From assembly GCF_037440165.1 (NCBI RefSeq), contig NZ_JBBIUQ010000011.1, positions 1 to 64,000 on the forward strand: 64,000 nucleotides of DNA. Reading direction: 5' to 3'. Within the stretch, counting starts at the first letter, position 1, and each line of letters begins with the position of its first letter. Below the pieces are notes generated by a model. That model had not been told where the DNA came from. It saw nothing but the letters and a program-made list of their open reading frames with translations, and ran no database searches. This document shows positions 35,969-45,173 of the stretch, one piece after another. The stretch is from Ignavibacterium sp037440165 (lineage in GTDB: Bacteria; Bacteroidota; Ignavibacteria; Ignavibacteriales; Ignavibacteriaceae). Position numbers and translations under genes: made by a program.

Positions 35969-38101
35969 TTATTTCCGCAAACTTTTTTTAACGCTTACAT
36001 TTTCTTTGGTAACATGATTCATCAGCCACTCCTGGCTGTTCAGTTTTGCAGTTCCATCCTGAGGTTTGATAAAGTAGTAACTGCCATCCTGATGAAGAAT
36101 TCTTGCTTTCATATTATCTTTAAGATAGATGTGAAGAATGTTTTTGATTATTTCTTCCCTCAGAATTTTATCTTCAATTGGAAATGTAACTTCAACTCTT
36201 CTGTCAAGATTTCGTTGCATCATATCGGCACTGCTAAGATAAATTTCTTCATTACCGTTATTAAAGAAATAAAAAATTCTGCTGTGTTCAAGAAATCTAC
36301 CGACAATACTTATCACGCGGATGTTTTCGCTTAATCCTTTAATGCTGGGGATTAAACTGCAAACTCCTCTTACAATCAAATCAATTTTTACTCCTGAGTT
36401 AGAAGCTTCATACAATCCGGTAATGATTGCAGGATCAACAAGCGAATTCATTTTCATAATGATGTGTGCATCTTTTCCAGATTTTTTGAAAGAAATCTCT
36501 CGAGCAATTAGTTTCAACATTGATTCTCTTGTGTGTAAAGGCGAAACAATCAGTTTCCTGAACTCTTTCTGCTGAGAGTAGCCAGTAAGAAAATTAAACA
36601 CATCGGAAACATCACTGCATATATCCTTATTGCAGGTAAAAAATCCCAAATCTGTATAAAGCTTGGCAGTTACAGTATTGTAGTTGCCGTTTGAAAGATG
36701 GACATATCTTTTTACACCATCAAATTCTTTCCTTACTATCAAAGTCATTTTTGCGTGAGTCTTTAATCCCACCAGACCATAAACCACATGAACGCCAACT
36801 TTCTCAAGTTCACGCGCCCAATAAATATTATTCTCTTCGTCAAACCTTGCTTTCAGCTCAACAAGTACAGCAACCTGCTTGCCTCTGTCGGCAGCTTCAA
36901 TCAACGCTTTGACTATTGGCGAATCAGTTCCAACCCGATAAAGAGTTTGTTTTATTGCCAACACATCAGGATCTTCTGCAGCTTTTTTAATGAAATCAAC
37001 AACTGGAGTAAATGAATGAAAAGGATGATGAAGCAGTAAATCACGTTGTTTGATTACTGAAAAAATTTCTTCTTCTTCGTTTAATTCTTTCGGAATTACC
37101 GGATAAAATGGTTTTTCTTTAAGATGATGAACAGGAAGTTTATAAAGAATCATAACATCACTTAATCCAAGCGGACCCTCAACCTGATGAACATCTTCTT
37201 TTGTTATCTGGAGATTTTCCATCAATGTCTCTAACATAAAATCAGGCATCTTGTGTGCAACTTCAAGCCTAACAACACTTCCGAATCTTCTTTGGCGAAT
37301 ATTTTCTTCGATAACACTAAGCAAATCATCTGCTTCATCTTCCTGTAGTTCAATATCCGTATCTCTGGTGATTCTGAATTTGTGAGTTTCAATAATCTCC
37401 ATTCCGGGAAAAAGCAAGTGAATATTTTCTTTTATTAGATCACCAAGCCAAATAAAGCGTGCTTTAAAATTTCCATTTGAATTTTGTCTTTTGTTTGGTT
37501 CAACAATATCATCTATCTGAAGCAATCTTGGTAAAATGTTCGGAACCTTAACTCTTGCAAAATGATTTTCTCCATTGGGCTTTCGAATCAGCACTGCTAA
37601 ACTTAAACTAAGATTTGAGATATAAGGGAATGGTCTTCCCGGATCAAACGCGAGTGGTGTAAGGACGGGGAAAATTTCTTTTTTGAAATATTCAGTTAAT
37701 ACTTTTTTTTCTTCTTTAGATAGGTCATCATACTCATGAAGAAAAATATTATTCTCGCGCAGAGAGGGAACAATATCATTCGACCATAAATCATAGAGCT
37801 GCTTCAGAAGTGGCTGCAATGCTTTCTCAACTTTCGGCAGTTGCTCTCTTGGTGTAAGTCCGTCAATTGAAGGCTCAAGCACATTGGCGGCAATCTGCTC
37901 TTTAATTCCCGAAACTCTTATCATATAAAATTCATCAAGGTTGGAAGAAAAGATAGAAACGAATTTCACTTTTTCGAGTAACGGCAAATCAGGATTAAGA
38001 GCTTCCTGCAAAACTCTTCTGTTAAACTCTATCCAGCTTAAATCTCTGTTGATAAAATTTTCGGGCTTACCATATTTCTTTAACAACTCTTTTGCATTCA
38101 T
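35969..38101 (-). CDS. ppk1: Polyphosphate kinase 1
   Basis: PPK1 makes long-chain polyphosphate from ATP. The 710-residue protein starts with the PPK N domain (NRDLSWIEFNRRVLQEA), and the autophosphorylated His is in VHLSNGNYN with a second catalytic His in FLEHSRIFYFF. Arg in LKARFDEENNIYWARELE supports substrate binding. Complete. Confidence 0.97.
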   Translation of the reverse strand: MNAKELLKKYGKPENFINRDLSWIEFNRRVLQEALNPDLPLLEKVKFVSIFSSNLDEFYMIRVSGIKEQIAANVLEPSIDGLTPREQLPKVEKALQPLLKQLYDLWSNDIVPSLRENNIFLHEYDDLSKEEKKVLTEYFKKEIFPVLTPLAFDPGRPFPYISNLSLSLAVLIRKPNGENHFARVKVPNILPRLLQIDDIVEPNKRQNSNGNFKARFIWLGDLIKENIHLLFPGMEIIETHKFRITRDTDIELQEDEADDLLSVIEENIRQRRFGSVVRLEVAHKMPDFMLETLMENLQITKEDVHQVEGPLGLSDVMILYKLPVHHLKEKPFYPVIPKELNEEEEIFSVIKQRDLLLHHPFHSFTPVVDFIKKAAEDPDVLAIKQTLYRVGTDSPIVKALIEAADRGKQVAVLVELKARFDEENNIYWARELEKVGVHVVYGLVGLKTHAKMTLIVRKEFDGVKRYVHLSNGNYNTVTAKLYTDLGFFTCNKDICSDVSDVFNFLTGYSQQKEFRKLIVSPLHTRESMLKLIAREISFKKSGKDAHIIMKMNSLVDPAIITGLYEASNSGVKIDLIVRGVCSLIPSIKGLSENIRVISIVGRFLEHSRIFYFFNNGNEEIYLSSADMMQRNLDRRVEVTFPIEDKILREEIIKNILHIYLKDNMKARILHQDGSYYFIKPQDGTAKLNSQEWLMNHVTKENVSVKKSLRK

Positions 38102-38216
38102 AATTAGTATCTATAAGATTTAATGTAAATATAATTAAAAAAAGAAGCAGAAAATGTGGTGAAAAACCAGTGCCAGCTCAGAGACTAATCTTTGATTAAA
38201 AAACTAAACCTGGAAA

Positions 38217-39665
38217 TTATTTTTTCCAGAATGAAGGAGAGAAAATTACGAGAACAGTAAAAAGTTCAAGTCTGCCTACTAACATTAAAAATGATAAAAT
38301 AATTTTTACAAGGTCAGGCAGATGTGAAAAATTAGCAACTGGACCAACTGTTCCTATTCCCGGACCAACATTCCCAAGGCAGGTTGCACTTGCACCAATT
38401 GCGCTTAAGAAGTCAAGTCCTGCTAAAGACAAAATAATTGATGACATAACAAAAATCAAAATGTAAAGAATGAAGAATGCCTGAACATTTGAAATTATAT
38501 CCGGAGCAATTGCTTTGTTATTTATTCGCACAGGAATAATTGCACGGGGATGAACCAATCTCTTCAATTCAAGAAAACCATTCTTGAACATCAGATAATG
38601 TCTGATAATTTTAATTGAACCACAGGTAGAACCCGCACAACCACCAATAAAAAGCAGCATAAAGAAAAACATTCTTGAGAAGGGTGCCCAATTTTCATAA
38701 TCTGATGAGACATATCCTGTTGTTGTTACAAGAGATACTACATGAAATAATGATTGTCTGAATGATTCTTCAAAATGAAAAGTATGATGAGGCCTATGAA
38801 TAAACATTATTACTAAAGTAGCTAGTGACAGAAACAAAACATAAAATTTGAATTCAGTATTTTGTTTGAAAGGTTCAAACTTCAAATGTAAGGCAAAGTA
38901 ATGCAGAGTAAAATTCATTCCGGCAAAAAACATAAAGACGATAAAAACATACTGCACATAGGTTGAAGTAAAATAAGCCGTGCTTTGATTTTTTGTAGAG
39001 AATCCACCAGTTGCCATTGTTGTGAACGAATGATTTATTGCATCAAACAAGTTTAATCCACCAAACATAAGTAGAATAGTTTCTGCAAACGTTAAGATCA
39101 CATAGATTCCCCATAATCTTTTTGCTGTTTCCTTAACACGCGGGTGAAATTTGTCTTTGGTTATGCCGGGAACTTCTGCAGAAAACAGTTGCATTCCACC
39201 GATACCTAACAAGGGAAGAATTGCGAGAGAGAGAACAATTATTCCCATTCCACCAATCCATTGAGATATTGAGCGCCAGAAAAGTAGTCCATGCGGGAGA
39301 GCTTCAATATCATCTAAAATTGATGCACCAGTTGTAGTAAATCCTGACATTATTTCGAAGAATGCATCCACATAAGAAGGAATAGCACCATGAACGACAA
39401 AAGGAACTGCACCAAATAACGACATCACAACCCAACCTAATGTTACGATCAGGTAACCTTCCCGTTTACCAATATCTGATCTTTCAGTTTTTCTTGTTAA
39501 AAACCAGAGTAGTGTTCCGATAAGAGATGTACTTGTGCCCGTAACTAACAAAACAAAAATATCATTATCCTGATAGTAAATAGAGAAGGGAATTCCACTC
39601 ATCATAAAAATCCCAGTTAGTATGAGTAAGAATCCGATGATGTTAATTATGAGTTTGTAATTCAA
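38217..39665 (-). CDS. trkH: Trk-type potassium uptake protein TrkH
   Basis: TrkH is the pore of the potassium uptake system. The four pore-loop filters are visible: FTTTGAS, TMATGGFST, TTTGYVS and TCLGNVGPG. At 482 residues it is complete. The upstream trkA is 15 bases away on the same strand, so the two form an operon. Confidence 0.96.
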   Translation of the reverse strand: MNYKLIINIIGFLLILTGIFMMSGIPFSIYYQDNDIFVLLVTGTSTSLIGTLLWFLTRKTERSDIGKREGYLIVTLGWVVMSLFGAVPFVVHGAIPSYVDAFFEIMSGFTTTGASILDDIEALPHGLLFWRSISQWIGGMGIIVLSLAILPLLGIGGMQLFSAEVPGITKDKFHPRVKETAKRLWGIYVILTFAETILLMFGGLNLFDAINHSFTTMATGGFSTKNQSTAYFTSTYVQYVFIVFMFFAGMNFTLHYFALHLKFEPFKQNTEFKFYVLFLSLATLVIMFIHRPHHTFHFEESFRQSLFHVVSLVTTTGYVSSDYENWAPFSRMFFFMLLFIGGCAGSTCGSIKIIRHYLMFKNGFLELKRLVHPRAIIPVRINNKAIAPDIISNVQAFFILYILIFVMSSIILSLAGLDFLSAIGASATCLGNVGPGIGTVGPVANFSHLPDLVKIILSFLMLVGRLELFTVLVIFSPSFWKK

Positions 39666-39680
39666 TATTATTGAGGAAAA

Positions 39681-41018
39681 TTATTTAAAGAATTTTTCAA
39701 TTTTGTTTACAGCTTCCGGTAAAGAGAATACAACCACTTTATCTCCGGGAATGATTTTAGAACTTCCCAATGCGATATAACTTTCATCTTTCCTTAAGTA
39801 ACCACCTATAATTGCATCCTTCGGAAATTCAAGTTCAGCAATATTTACAGAAGTAATTTTTGAATTTGGCTGAGCAATAAATTCCAGTACAACTGCATCA
39901 ATACCTTCGAGTGATGAATATGAAATTATCTCACCTTTTTTTATGAAGCGAACAATATTATTTGCAGCAATAAGTTTTTTGTTGATTAGTGAATCAAGTC
40001 CGATTGTCTGAGTGAGCGGCACATATTCAACTTTGTCAACAAGTGCTATTGTTTTCTTTACTCCTAAATGTTTTGCCAACAGACAGGAAATAATATTCGT
40101 TTCGGCATCTTCTGTTACAGCAATAAAAGCATCAACATCAATAATTCCTTCCTGAGCAAGTAAATCAATATCTCTTCCATCGCCCTGAATAACTAATGTA
40201 TTTGGAAGAGCATCGGCAAGCTCAAATGCTTTTTCAGGATTTGAATCGATGAGTTTAACTTTCATATTGTTACTTAAAAGTGAAGCAACTCTTCGTCCAA
40301 TCTTACCGCCTCCTAAAATCATTATGTTATCAAACTTAATATTCTCTTTGCCTGCAAGCTTCAAAACAGTTTCGAGAGCTTCAGTTTTAGTGATTACAAA
40401 AATCTGATCATTCGGTAAAAACTTATCATTCCCTTTTGGTACTATAGTTCTGAAATTTCTGTAGATTGCAACAACCCTGAAATCAAAAGTTGAATATTGC
40501 TTGCTGATTTCAGATATAGTTTTATGAATTACTGGAGCGTTTTTATCAAGCTTTAGTCCAATTACAAAAAGTTTACCCTCAAACTCAATAATATCAGTTG
40601 CAGCGGTTCGGTTAATAAGATTTACTGTTTCGATAGCAGACAGCTCTTCCGGATAAATCATAAAATCAATTCCGAGCTCCGAAAAATTTACTCCGTGCTT
40701 TGGGTTCAGATATTCAGCATTTGAAATTCTGGCGATTGTTTTTTTCGCACCTATTTTCTTTCCGATTATTGCTGTTGCGATGTTAACTTCTTCAGATGAA
40801 GTTACGGCGACAAGCAAATCAGTCTTTTCTATTTGTGCCTGTTCGAGAATTTCAATTGAAGTTGAAGAGCCTTCAATGGTAAGAATGTCTGCCATTTGAT
40901 CGGTGTAGCTTAAACGATCATGATCAAGGTCAATGGCAACAATATCATGATTTTCAGTTGAAAGTTGTTTTGCAAGCTGATAACCAATATCACCCATTCC
41001 GGCAATAATAATTCGCAT
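39681..41018 (-). CDS. trkA: Trk system regulatory NAD-binding protein TrkA
   Basis: TrkA gates the TrkH channel in response to nucleotides. The 445-residue protein has two RCK units, each with an NAD(H)-binding GxGxxG (IIAGMGDIGYQLAK at the N-terminus; ILGGGKIGRRVASLL in the middle) and a TrkA-C domain. Cotranscribed with trkH. Confidence 0.96.
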   Translation of the reverse strand: MRIIIAGMGDIGYQLAKQLSTENHDIVAIDLDHDRLSYTDQMADILTIEGSSTSIEILEQAQIEKTDLLVAVTSSEEVNIATAIIGKKIGAKKTIARISNAEYLNPKHGVNFSELGIDFMIYPEELSAIETVNLINRTAATDIIEFEGKLFVIGLKLDKNAPVIHKTISEISKQYSTFDFRVVAIYRNFRTIVPKGNDKFLPNDQIFVITKTEALETVLKLAGKENIKFDNIMILGGGKIGRRVASLLSNNMKVKLIDSNPEKAFELADALPNTLVIQGDGRDIDLLAQEGIIDVDAFIAVTEDAETNIISCLLAKHLGVKKTIALVDKVEYVPLTQTIGLDSLINKKLIAANNIVRFIKKGEIISYSSLEGIDAVVLEFIAQPNSKITSVNIAELEFPKDAIIGGYLRKDESYIALGSSKIIPGDKVVVFSLPEAVNKIEKFFK

Positions 41019-41188
41019 CAGTTTATTTCTTAAATTTTTTCTTAATACAATTCAAATTTGTAGTAATGAAAAGATAAAAACAATTCTTTTGGACTAGTGT
41101 TAAAGTAGCCACTAATTAATTTTTTAAAATGAATATGACTTCCATTTTCATTTCACTTAAAATTAGAATCGTAGTCTTTGTTAATCAT

Positions 41189-41218
41189 AAAAAAGGCGAG
41201 TAATTTGCTCGCCTTTTA
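41189..41218 (-). terminator. Rho-independent terminator of the deoxyhypusine-synthase-like gene
   Basis: GGCGAG-taatttg-CTCGCC flanked by A-rich sequence on the left and TTTT on the right. On the minus strand the hairpin is followed by a U-run, 24 bases after the end of the gene at 41242. Confidence 0.75.
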
Positions 41219-41241
41219 GACTCGCATTTTATAATGTTTCC

Positions 41242-42285
41242 TTACACAGTTACATTTTCTTTTTGATAAATTTTCTGATATTCTCTTGCTTTACGATTCT
41301 TCCATACACCTTTATGATAAGCATAACCAACTATCAAAGGCATTGCGATAGTGGCTTCACTGTAAACCATTTGTTCGTATGATGTAGAAACTTTTCCCCA
41401 CGAACTTGCTTCTTTGAGAGTTGAACCAGACAAAGCTCCGTCTCTTTCATCTGCAACAGTAATCTGAATTGCATACTTGTGCATATCAGCTTCTTCCATA
41501 AGAATATCTGCGGCGACAACTATATCCTGAGTGAAATTTTTAGGAACACCACCGCCAATCATAAATATTCCTGTTTCTTTACTGTGAAGTTTAATCTTTG
41601 TCAGTTCATAAAAATCTTTACCTGAATCTACTGCAACATGCTTATCAGGATTATTATGTTGATGAATGACAAGTCCGAATCCGGCTGAGCAATCAGAAAA
41701 AGCGGGAATGAAAATCGGAACATTCTTTTTGTAGCAAGCATAGACTACTGAGTCTTCACACTTTGGTCCGCCATTTTCTTCAAGATATTTACCGAACTCC
41801 AACATAAATTCTCTTGATGAATAAGCTTTTGGTTCCATGCTGTCGAAAATTTTTGCAGTAGTTTCATCACAAATACGAAGTTCATCTTCGTCAATAAAAG
41901 TATCGTAAATTCTGTCAATGTGTAATTCTCTTAGTTCATTATCATCAACCCATTTGGTCCCTTTATAATGCTTGAATCCAAGTGCCTCAAAAAAATCCTG
42001 ATCAACCATAATTGCACCGGTTGAAACGATCGCATCAACCATGTTGTTCATAACCATATCATAAACGACACGCTTTAAACCTGCACTAAATAAACTTCCG
42101 GCGAGAGTTAATATTACCCCACAGTTTTCATCCTGCAGCATCATTTCATAAATTTTTGCAGCACGATTTAAGTCTCTGGCTGAAAAAGCCATTTCTCCCA
42201 TATCATCAACAAGTTTTACCACATTGTGCTGTTTGATATCATAATGTTTAACTACTTCTTTTAAGTAATCTTTTTTTGTTGGCAT
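41242..42285 (-). CDS. Deoxyhypusine synthase family protein
   Basis: A 347-residue protein of the deoxyhypusine synthase fold: GVILTLAGSLFSAGLKRVV and MVDAIVSTGAIMVDQD near the N-terminus, GGGVPKNFTQDI, and DGALSGSTLKEASSWGKVS near the C-terminus. The WGK Lys corresponds to the Lys that forms the enzyme-imine with the aminobutyl group in the eukaryotic enzyme. Bacteria lack eIF5A, so the target is not the classical one; homospermidine or another polyamine reaction is possible. The gene has its own terminator. Confidence 0.85.
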   Translation of the reverse strand: MPTKKDYLKEVVKHYDIKQHNVVKLVDDMGEMAFSARDLNRAAKIYEMMLQDENCGVILTLAGSLFSAGLKRVVYDMVMNNMVDAIVSTGAIMVDQDFFEALGFKHYKGTKWVDDNELRELHIDRIYDTFIDEDELRICDETTAKIFDSMEPKAYSSREFMLEFGKYLEENGGPKCEDSVVYACYKKNVPIFIPAFSDCSAGFGLVIHQHNNPDKHVAVDSGKDFYELTKIKLHSKETGIFMIGGGVPKNFTQDIVVAADILMEEADMHKYAIQITVADERDGALSGSTLKEASSWGKVSTSYEQMVYSEATIAMPLIVGYAYHKGVWKNRKAREYQKIYQKENVTV

Positions 42286-42381
42286 ATTTTACACCCTTCT
42301 AATATTTATTATTTACCTGAATAAAATAAACTTTTTTTAATAGATTTGCATTACAAAAATCACATCTGTCAAAGGAATTTT

Positions 42382-42600
42382 ATGAAAAGAATCATATTGG
42401 AAACTGATAGTAAAAAGGATTTACTTTTGATTACGGAATTAGCCGAACGTCTTAAAATAAAATACAAGATTGAACCTTTCAAAGTTAAAGTTAGTAAAAA
42501 AGAATACAACTTATTTTTAGATAAAGGTGTGGATATTTCGAATTTTGGCAATCCATCCAGATGGCAAAGAAAAGTGCGTAAAGATAGAAAGATCATTTAA
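42382..42600 (+). CDS. Antitoxin-like protein of a PIN toxin-antitoxin pair
   Basis: A 72-residue basic protein (MKRIILETDSKKDLLLI). The C-terminus DISNFGNPSRWQRKVRKDR resembles the 'WQRe.RkDR' tails seen in antitoxins encoded in front of PIN-domain toxins. AAAGGA precedes the ATG at 42382; an in-frame TTG at 42346 is less likely. A -7-like TAGATTTG sits at 42341. The PIN toxin reading frame begins 11 bases after the stop. Confidence 0.65.
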   Translation: MKRIILETDSKKDLLLITELAERLKIKYKIEPFKVKVSKKEYNLFLDKGVDISNFGNPSRWQRKVRKDRKII

Positions 42601-42611
42601 ACATTATTCGT

Positions 42612-42983
42612 ATGAAATTGGTAGATAGTAATATAGTTATTTACTCTGCCTTAAATAAATTTTCTTACTTAAGAGATTTATTTTAAGATGAGAAAACTTA
42701 TTACTCTGAAATCACTCTCCTTGAGGTCTTTGGCTTTGACAAAATTACTGTCGAACAAGAGAAATATTTTTCAGCTGTTTTTTCGCTTATGAATAAAATC
42801 CTTATAACATCTGAAGTAATAAGTGGAGCAGTTACTTTACGAAAAAATTATAGACTTACAGTCGGAGATTCTATTATAGCTTCATCAGCAAAAATTTGTG
42901 ATTTAGTTTTACTTACCAATAATGTTAAAGATTTTAAGGGTATCAAATCATTAAAGATAGAAAATCCTTTAAAGCTGAAATAG
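42612..42983 (+). pseudogene. PIN-domain (VapC-like) toxin with an in-frame stop
   Basis: Reading from the ATG at 42612 gives MKLVDSNIVIYSALNK, then a single TAA at codon 25 (42684-42686), after which the same frame continues to the stop at 42983. The rest holds YYSEITLLEVFGF, LTVGDSIIASSAK and LLTNNVKDF, so the PIN acidic residues are present on both sides of the stop. The product would be about 123 residues if read through. A restart at 42789 would lack the first catalytic Asp. The toxin is probably inactive. Confidence 0.8.
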
Positions 42984-42995
42984 AAATTCTGAAAG

Positions 42996-44033
42996 TCAGA
43001 AAAATATTTTAGCAAGTTTCAATATTCCTTGTTTCCAGGGAACTCTGTGTGAAATGCCTGTCTGATCTTTAAATTCATCAAGATGATCAAGATACCATTG
43101 ATAATTTCTGATTAAAGCATCCTTATTTGAATATTTTGGTTTAAATCCCAAAACTTTTTCTGATTTTTCAATTGATACAAATGAATCTTTTGAGGCGGTT
43201 TCATAAACCCATTTGTAAAGAGGAGAAAGTTTCAGAACTTCAAGAATTCTCAATGTCCAGATAATCGGTTTTTCAGGAAGTCCAGAAATCTTTTTTCCGA
43301 ATCCTGCATAATCAAGCACTGCCTGATAATCTTCTCTCATAGTTGTGAATTCTTTTGCACCAATATTGAAGGTATCATTAACAACTTTTTCATCAAGCGT
43401 TGCACAGAGATAAATCGCTTCACATAAATCTTCAACATCGAGAAGCTGATAGCGATTTTTCCCGTTGCCAATCATAGGAAATCCTTTCCCATCTTTTGCC
43501 CAATCATAAAACAATGCGAATACTCCGAGTCGTTCCGGACCAATAAACGATTTGGGTCTTATTATCGGTACACACTTGCCTTGCTTTCTGAATTTCAAAC
43601 ATTCTTCCTCAGCAAGAATCTTTGCTTTGCCGTAAGGACCAACTCCATCAAGCTTATCATCCTCATAAAGTGGATGATGATCAGGAATTCCGTAAACAGC
43701 TGTTGATGAGATATGGATAAATCTTTTTACTTCTGCATTAAATGATGCCTCAAGCATGTTGCGTGTGCCATCAACATCAGTAGAGAAAATATCTTCTGGC
43801 TTATAAAGTGGAAGTGCTGCCGCAGTATGAACGACAATATCGATTCCTTTTACTGCTTCATCAACAATTTTTCTGTCACGGATATCACCTTTAATAATTT
43901 GAATCTTATCCTTCATATCCGAATATGTGAAATCAGCGATATCTAATGATACAATTTCGTTACCTCTTTGATGTAAAAAACGAATAAGATTAATTCCAAG
44001 AAATCCGGAACCTCCTGTGATTAGGTATTTCAT
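42996..44033 (-). CDS. NAD-dependent epimerase/dehydratase (SDR)
   Basis: An extended SDR protein of 345 residues. The N-terminal NAD-binding motif is TGGSGFLGINLIRFL, and the catalytic Tyr-Lys pair lies in GPYGKAKILAEEE, with Ser in HISSTAVYGIP. Such enzymes act on nucleotide sugars or on sterol/flavonoid-like substrates; the target is unknown. Confidence 0.87.
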   Translation of the reverse strand: MKYLITGGSGFLGINLIRFLHQRGNEIVSLDIADFTYSDMKDKIQIIKGDIRDRKIVDEAVKGIDIVVHTAAALPLYKPEDIFSTDVDGTRNMLEASFNAEVKRFIHISSTAVYGIPDHHPLYEDDKLDGVGPYGKAKILAEEECLKFRKQGKCVPIIRPKSFIGPERLGVFALFYDWAKDGKGFPMIGNGKNRYQLLDVEDLCEAIYLCATLDEKVVNDTFNIGAKEFTTMREDYQAVLDYAGFGKKISGLPEKPIIWTLRILEVLKLSPLYKWVYETASKDSFVSIEKSEKVLGFKPKYSNKDALIRNYQWYLDHLDEFKDQTGISHRVPWKQGILKLAKIFF

Positions 44034-44065
44034 TTTTCTCCGAAGTTTGTTAAAAATTTAGCGCT

Positions 44066-44096
44066 CAAAATTAGTAATTTCGCAAGCGGCTTACAA
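44066..44096 (-). promoter_or_regulatory. Bacteroidota-type promoter for the epimerase
   Basis: On the minus strand: TTG (44096-44094), a 20-base spacer and TAATTTTG (44073-44066). The predicted start is near 44059, 26 bases before the ATG. A weaker plus-strand copy (TTA-N20-CAATTTTG) shares the same spacer and would drive the divergent gene at 44119. Confidence 0.55.
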
Positions 44097-44118
44097 TTTT
44101 GGTTGAGATATTATTTCT

Positions 44119-44832
44119 ATGAAAAATTTCACCGTTGAAAAGAAAAGGAAAATTATCAGTCTAATTTCATCTGTTGTTTTACACTTCATTTTTTTCGTCT
44201 TAATAGTTTTATCAGATGTTAGAAGCAATCAGGTATCAAAAATCAGCAGACAAATTATAACTCTGGAGTCTATACAGACTGATAATACAACCAAACAGAA
44301 TTCACCTGTTGAAGAAGAGAATGTGAACGAAAATATTAGTGAAAACTCACAGCCAGAAAATGTAGAAAATTCAGAAGAAGAAAATTTTGTGACTCTTAAA
44401 CCTGAAGATATTTTAAATGATACAACTAATCTTCATCACATCTATGAAGAGAAAACATTGGATCTCTCAATAAAATATCCGGTTGGCTGGACATACATTG
44501 ATCAAAACAGAAAGAATAAACTTGATGGCGTCACATTTTGGTCAGTTGAAGGAATTTATAACCCGCCGCCCTACATTCATCTCGAAGTAGTGGAGAAATA
44601 TTTATTTAATCCAAACAGATACAAGTACAAGGTTAAACAGTATAATTGCGAGTGGTACTTTAATGATCCATCCGATCTTGAGGGGCAAATTTCACAAGAA
44701 ATTTATATAAAAACAGAAGAAGATGAAGATTTCCGGATAAAGCTAATTATGTTTGGGGAAGATCAATTTCGCTCATTTCAGCCAAAATTCTTTGCTATTG
44801 TAAACACACTAAAATGGAATTCTGGATGGTAA
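44119..44832 (+). CDS. Membrane-anchored protein of unknown function
   Basis: A 237-residue protein with one N-terminal helix (VVLHFIFFVLIVLSD), preceded by basic residues as in TonB-like anchors, then an acidic low-complexity linker (about residues 55-95). The C-terminal domain contains LDLSIKYPVGWTYID, a pattern reminiscent of PsbP-type folds. No family can be assigned with confidence. It is divergent from the epimerase and lies just before the AT-rich region. Confidence 0.7.
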   Translation: MKNFTVEKKRKIISLISSVVLHFIFFVLIVLSDVRSNQVSKISRQIITLESIQTDNTTKQNSPVEEENVNENISENSQPENVENSEEENFVTLKPEDILNDTTNLHHIYEEKTLDLSIKYPVGWTYIDQNRKNKLDGVTFWSVEGIYNPPPYIHLEVVEKYLFNPNRYKYKVKQYNCEWYFNDPSDLEGQISQEIYIKTEEDEDFRIKLIMFGEDQFRSFQPKFFAIVNTLKWNSGW

Positions 44833-45001
44833 TTTTAATATAAACGATTATGGTTGTTCTTCTTTAAAGATATTTTATAGTTCTATGATCTAAAATAAAA
44901 CCTTTCTACATCCGCTCAAACTATTTCTTAATCATATAAAATTTGTTACTTCTTTAAAATGAAAATATAACGATACTGATAAAAAAAATTAAGCTTACCT
45001 C

Positions 45002-45032
45002 TTGACAATATATATATATATATATATATTAG
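45002..45032 (+). promoter_or_regulatory. Promoter-like site with (AT)11 tract in its spacer
   Basis: TTGACA starts at 45002, and the alternating (AT)11 run covers 45008-45029. With a 20-base spacer the -7 position is TATATTAG (45025-45032), one mismatch from TAnnTTTG. Read as a sigma70-type site it is TTGACA-N17-TATATT. Slippage of the dinucleotide tract would change the spacer by steps of 2 bases. Confidence 0.45.
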
Positions 45033-45118
45033 CTCAAAACAAAGCAACCTCACACTTATGATTTTTTTGAATAAACAAAATTCAGCTTGTTATTAATTTT
45101 TGTTTTGGCGAAAACCTT

Positions 45119-45137
45119 AAAAGTCGAATTGACTTTT
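45119..45137 (+). promoter_or_regulatory. Inverted repeat upstream of the thioredoxin-like gene
   Basis: AAAAGTC-gaatt-GACTTTT is a perfect 7-bp inverted repeat about 37 bases before the gene start. It could be an operator or a leader hairpin; nothing more can be said from sequence. Confidence 0.35.
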
Positions 45138-45173
45138 GGCTATTACTAAGAAATATATTTTTCACCTTTATAG

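Larger units (their letters stand above)
44833..45173. other. AT-rich non-coding stretch at the left edge of the accessory region
   Basis: No gene is seen here. It holds the (AT)11 tract and promoter-like site (45002-45032), and a perfect inverted repeat AAAAGTC-gaatt-GACTTTT at 45119-45137. Otherwise it is A/T-rich sequence with no recognised element. Confidence 0.6.

Noticed and set aside
45008..45029. (AT)11 tract as a CRISPR or replication origin element
   Set aside because: It is a plain dinucleotide run with no spacer-repeat pattern, DnaA boxes or iterons around it.
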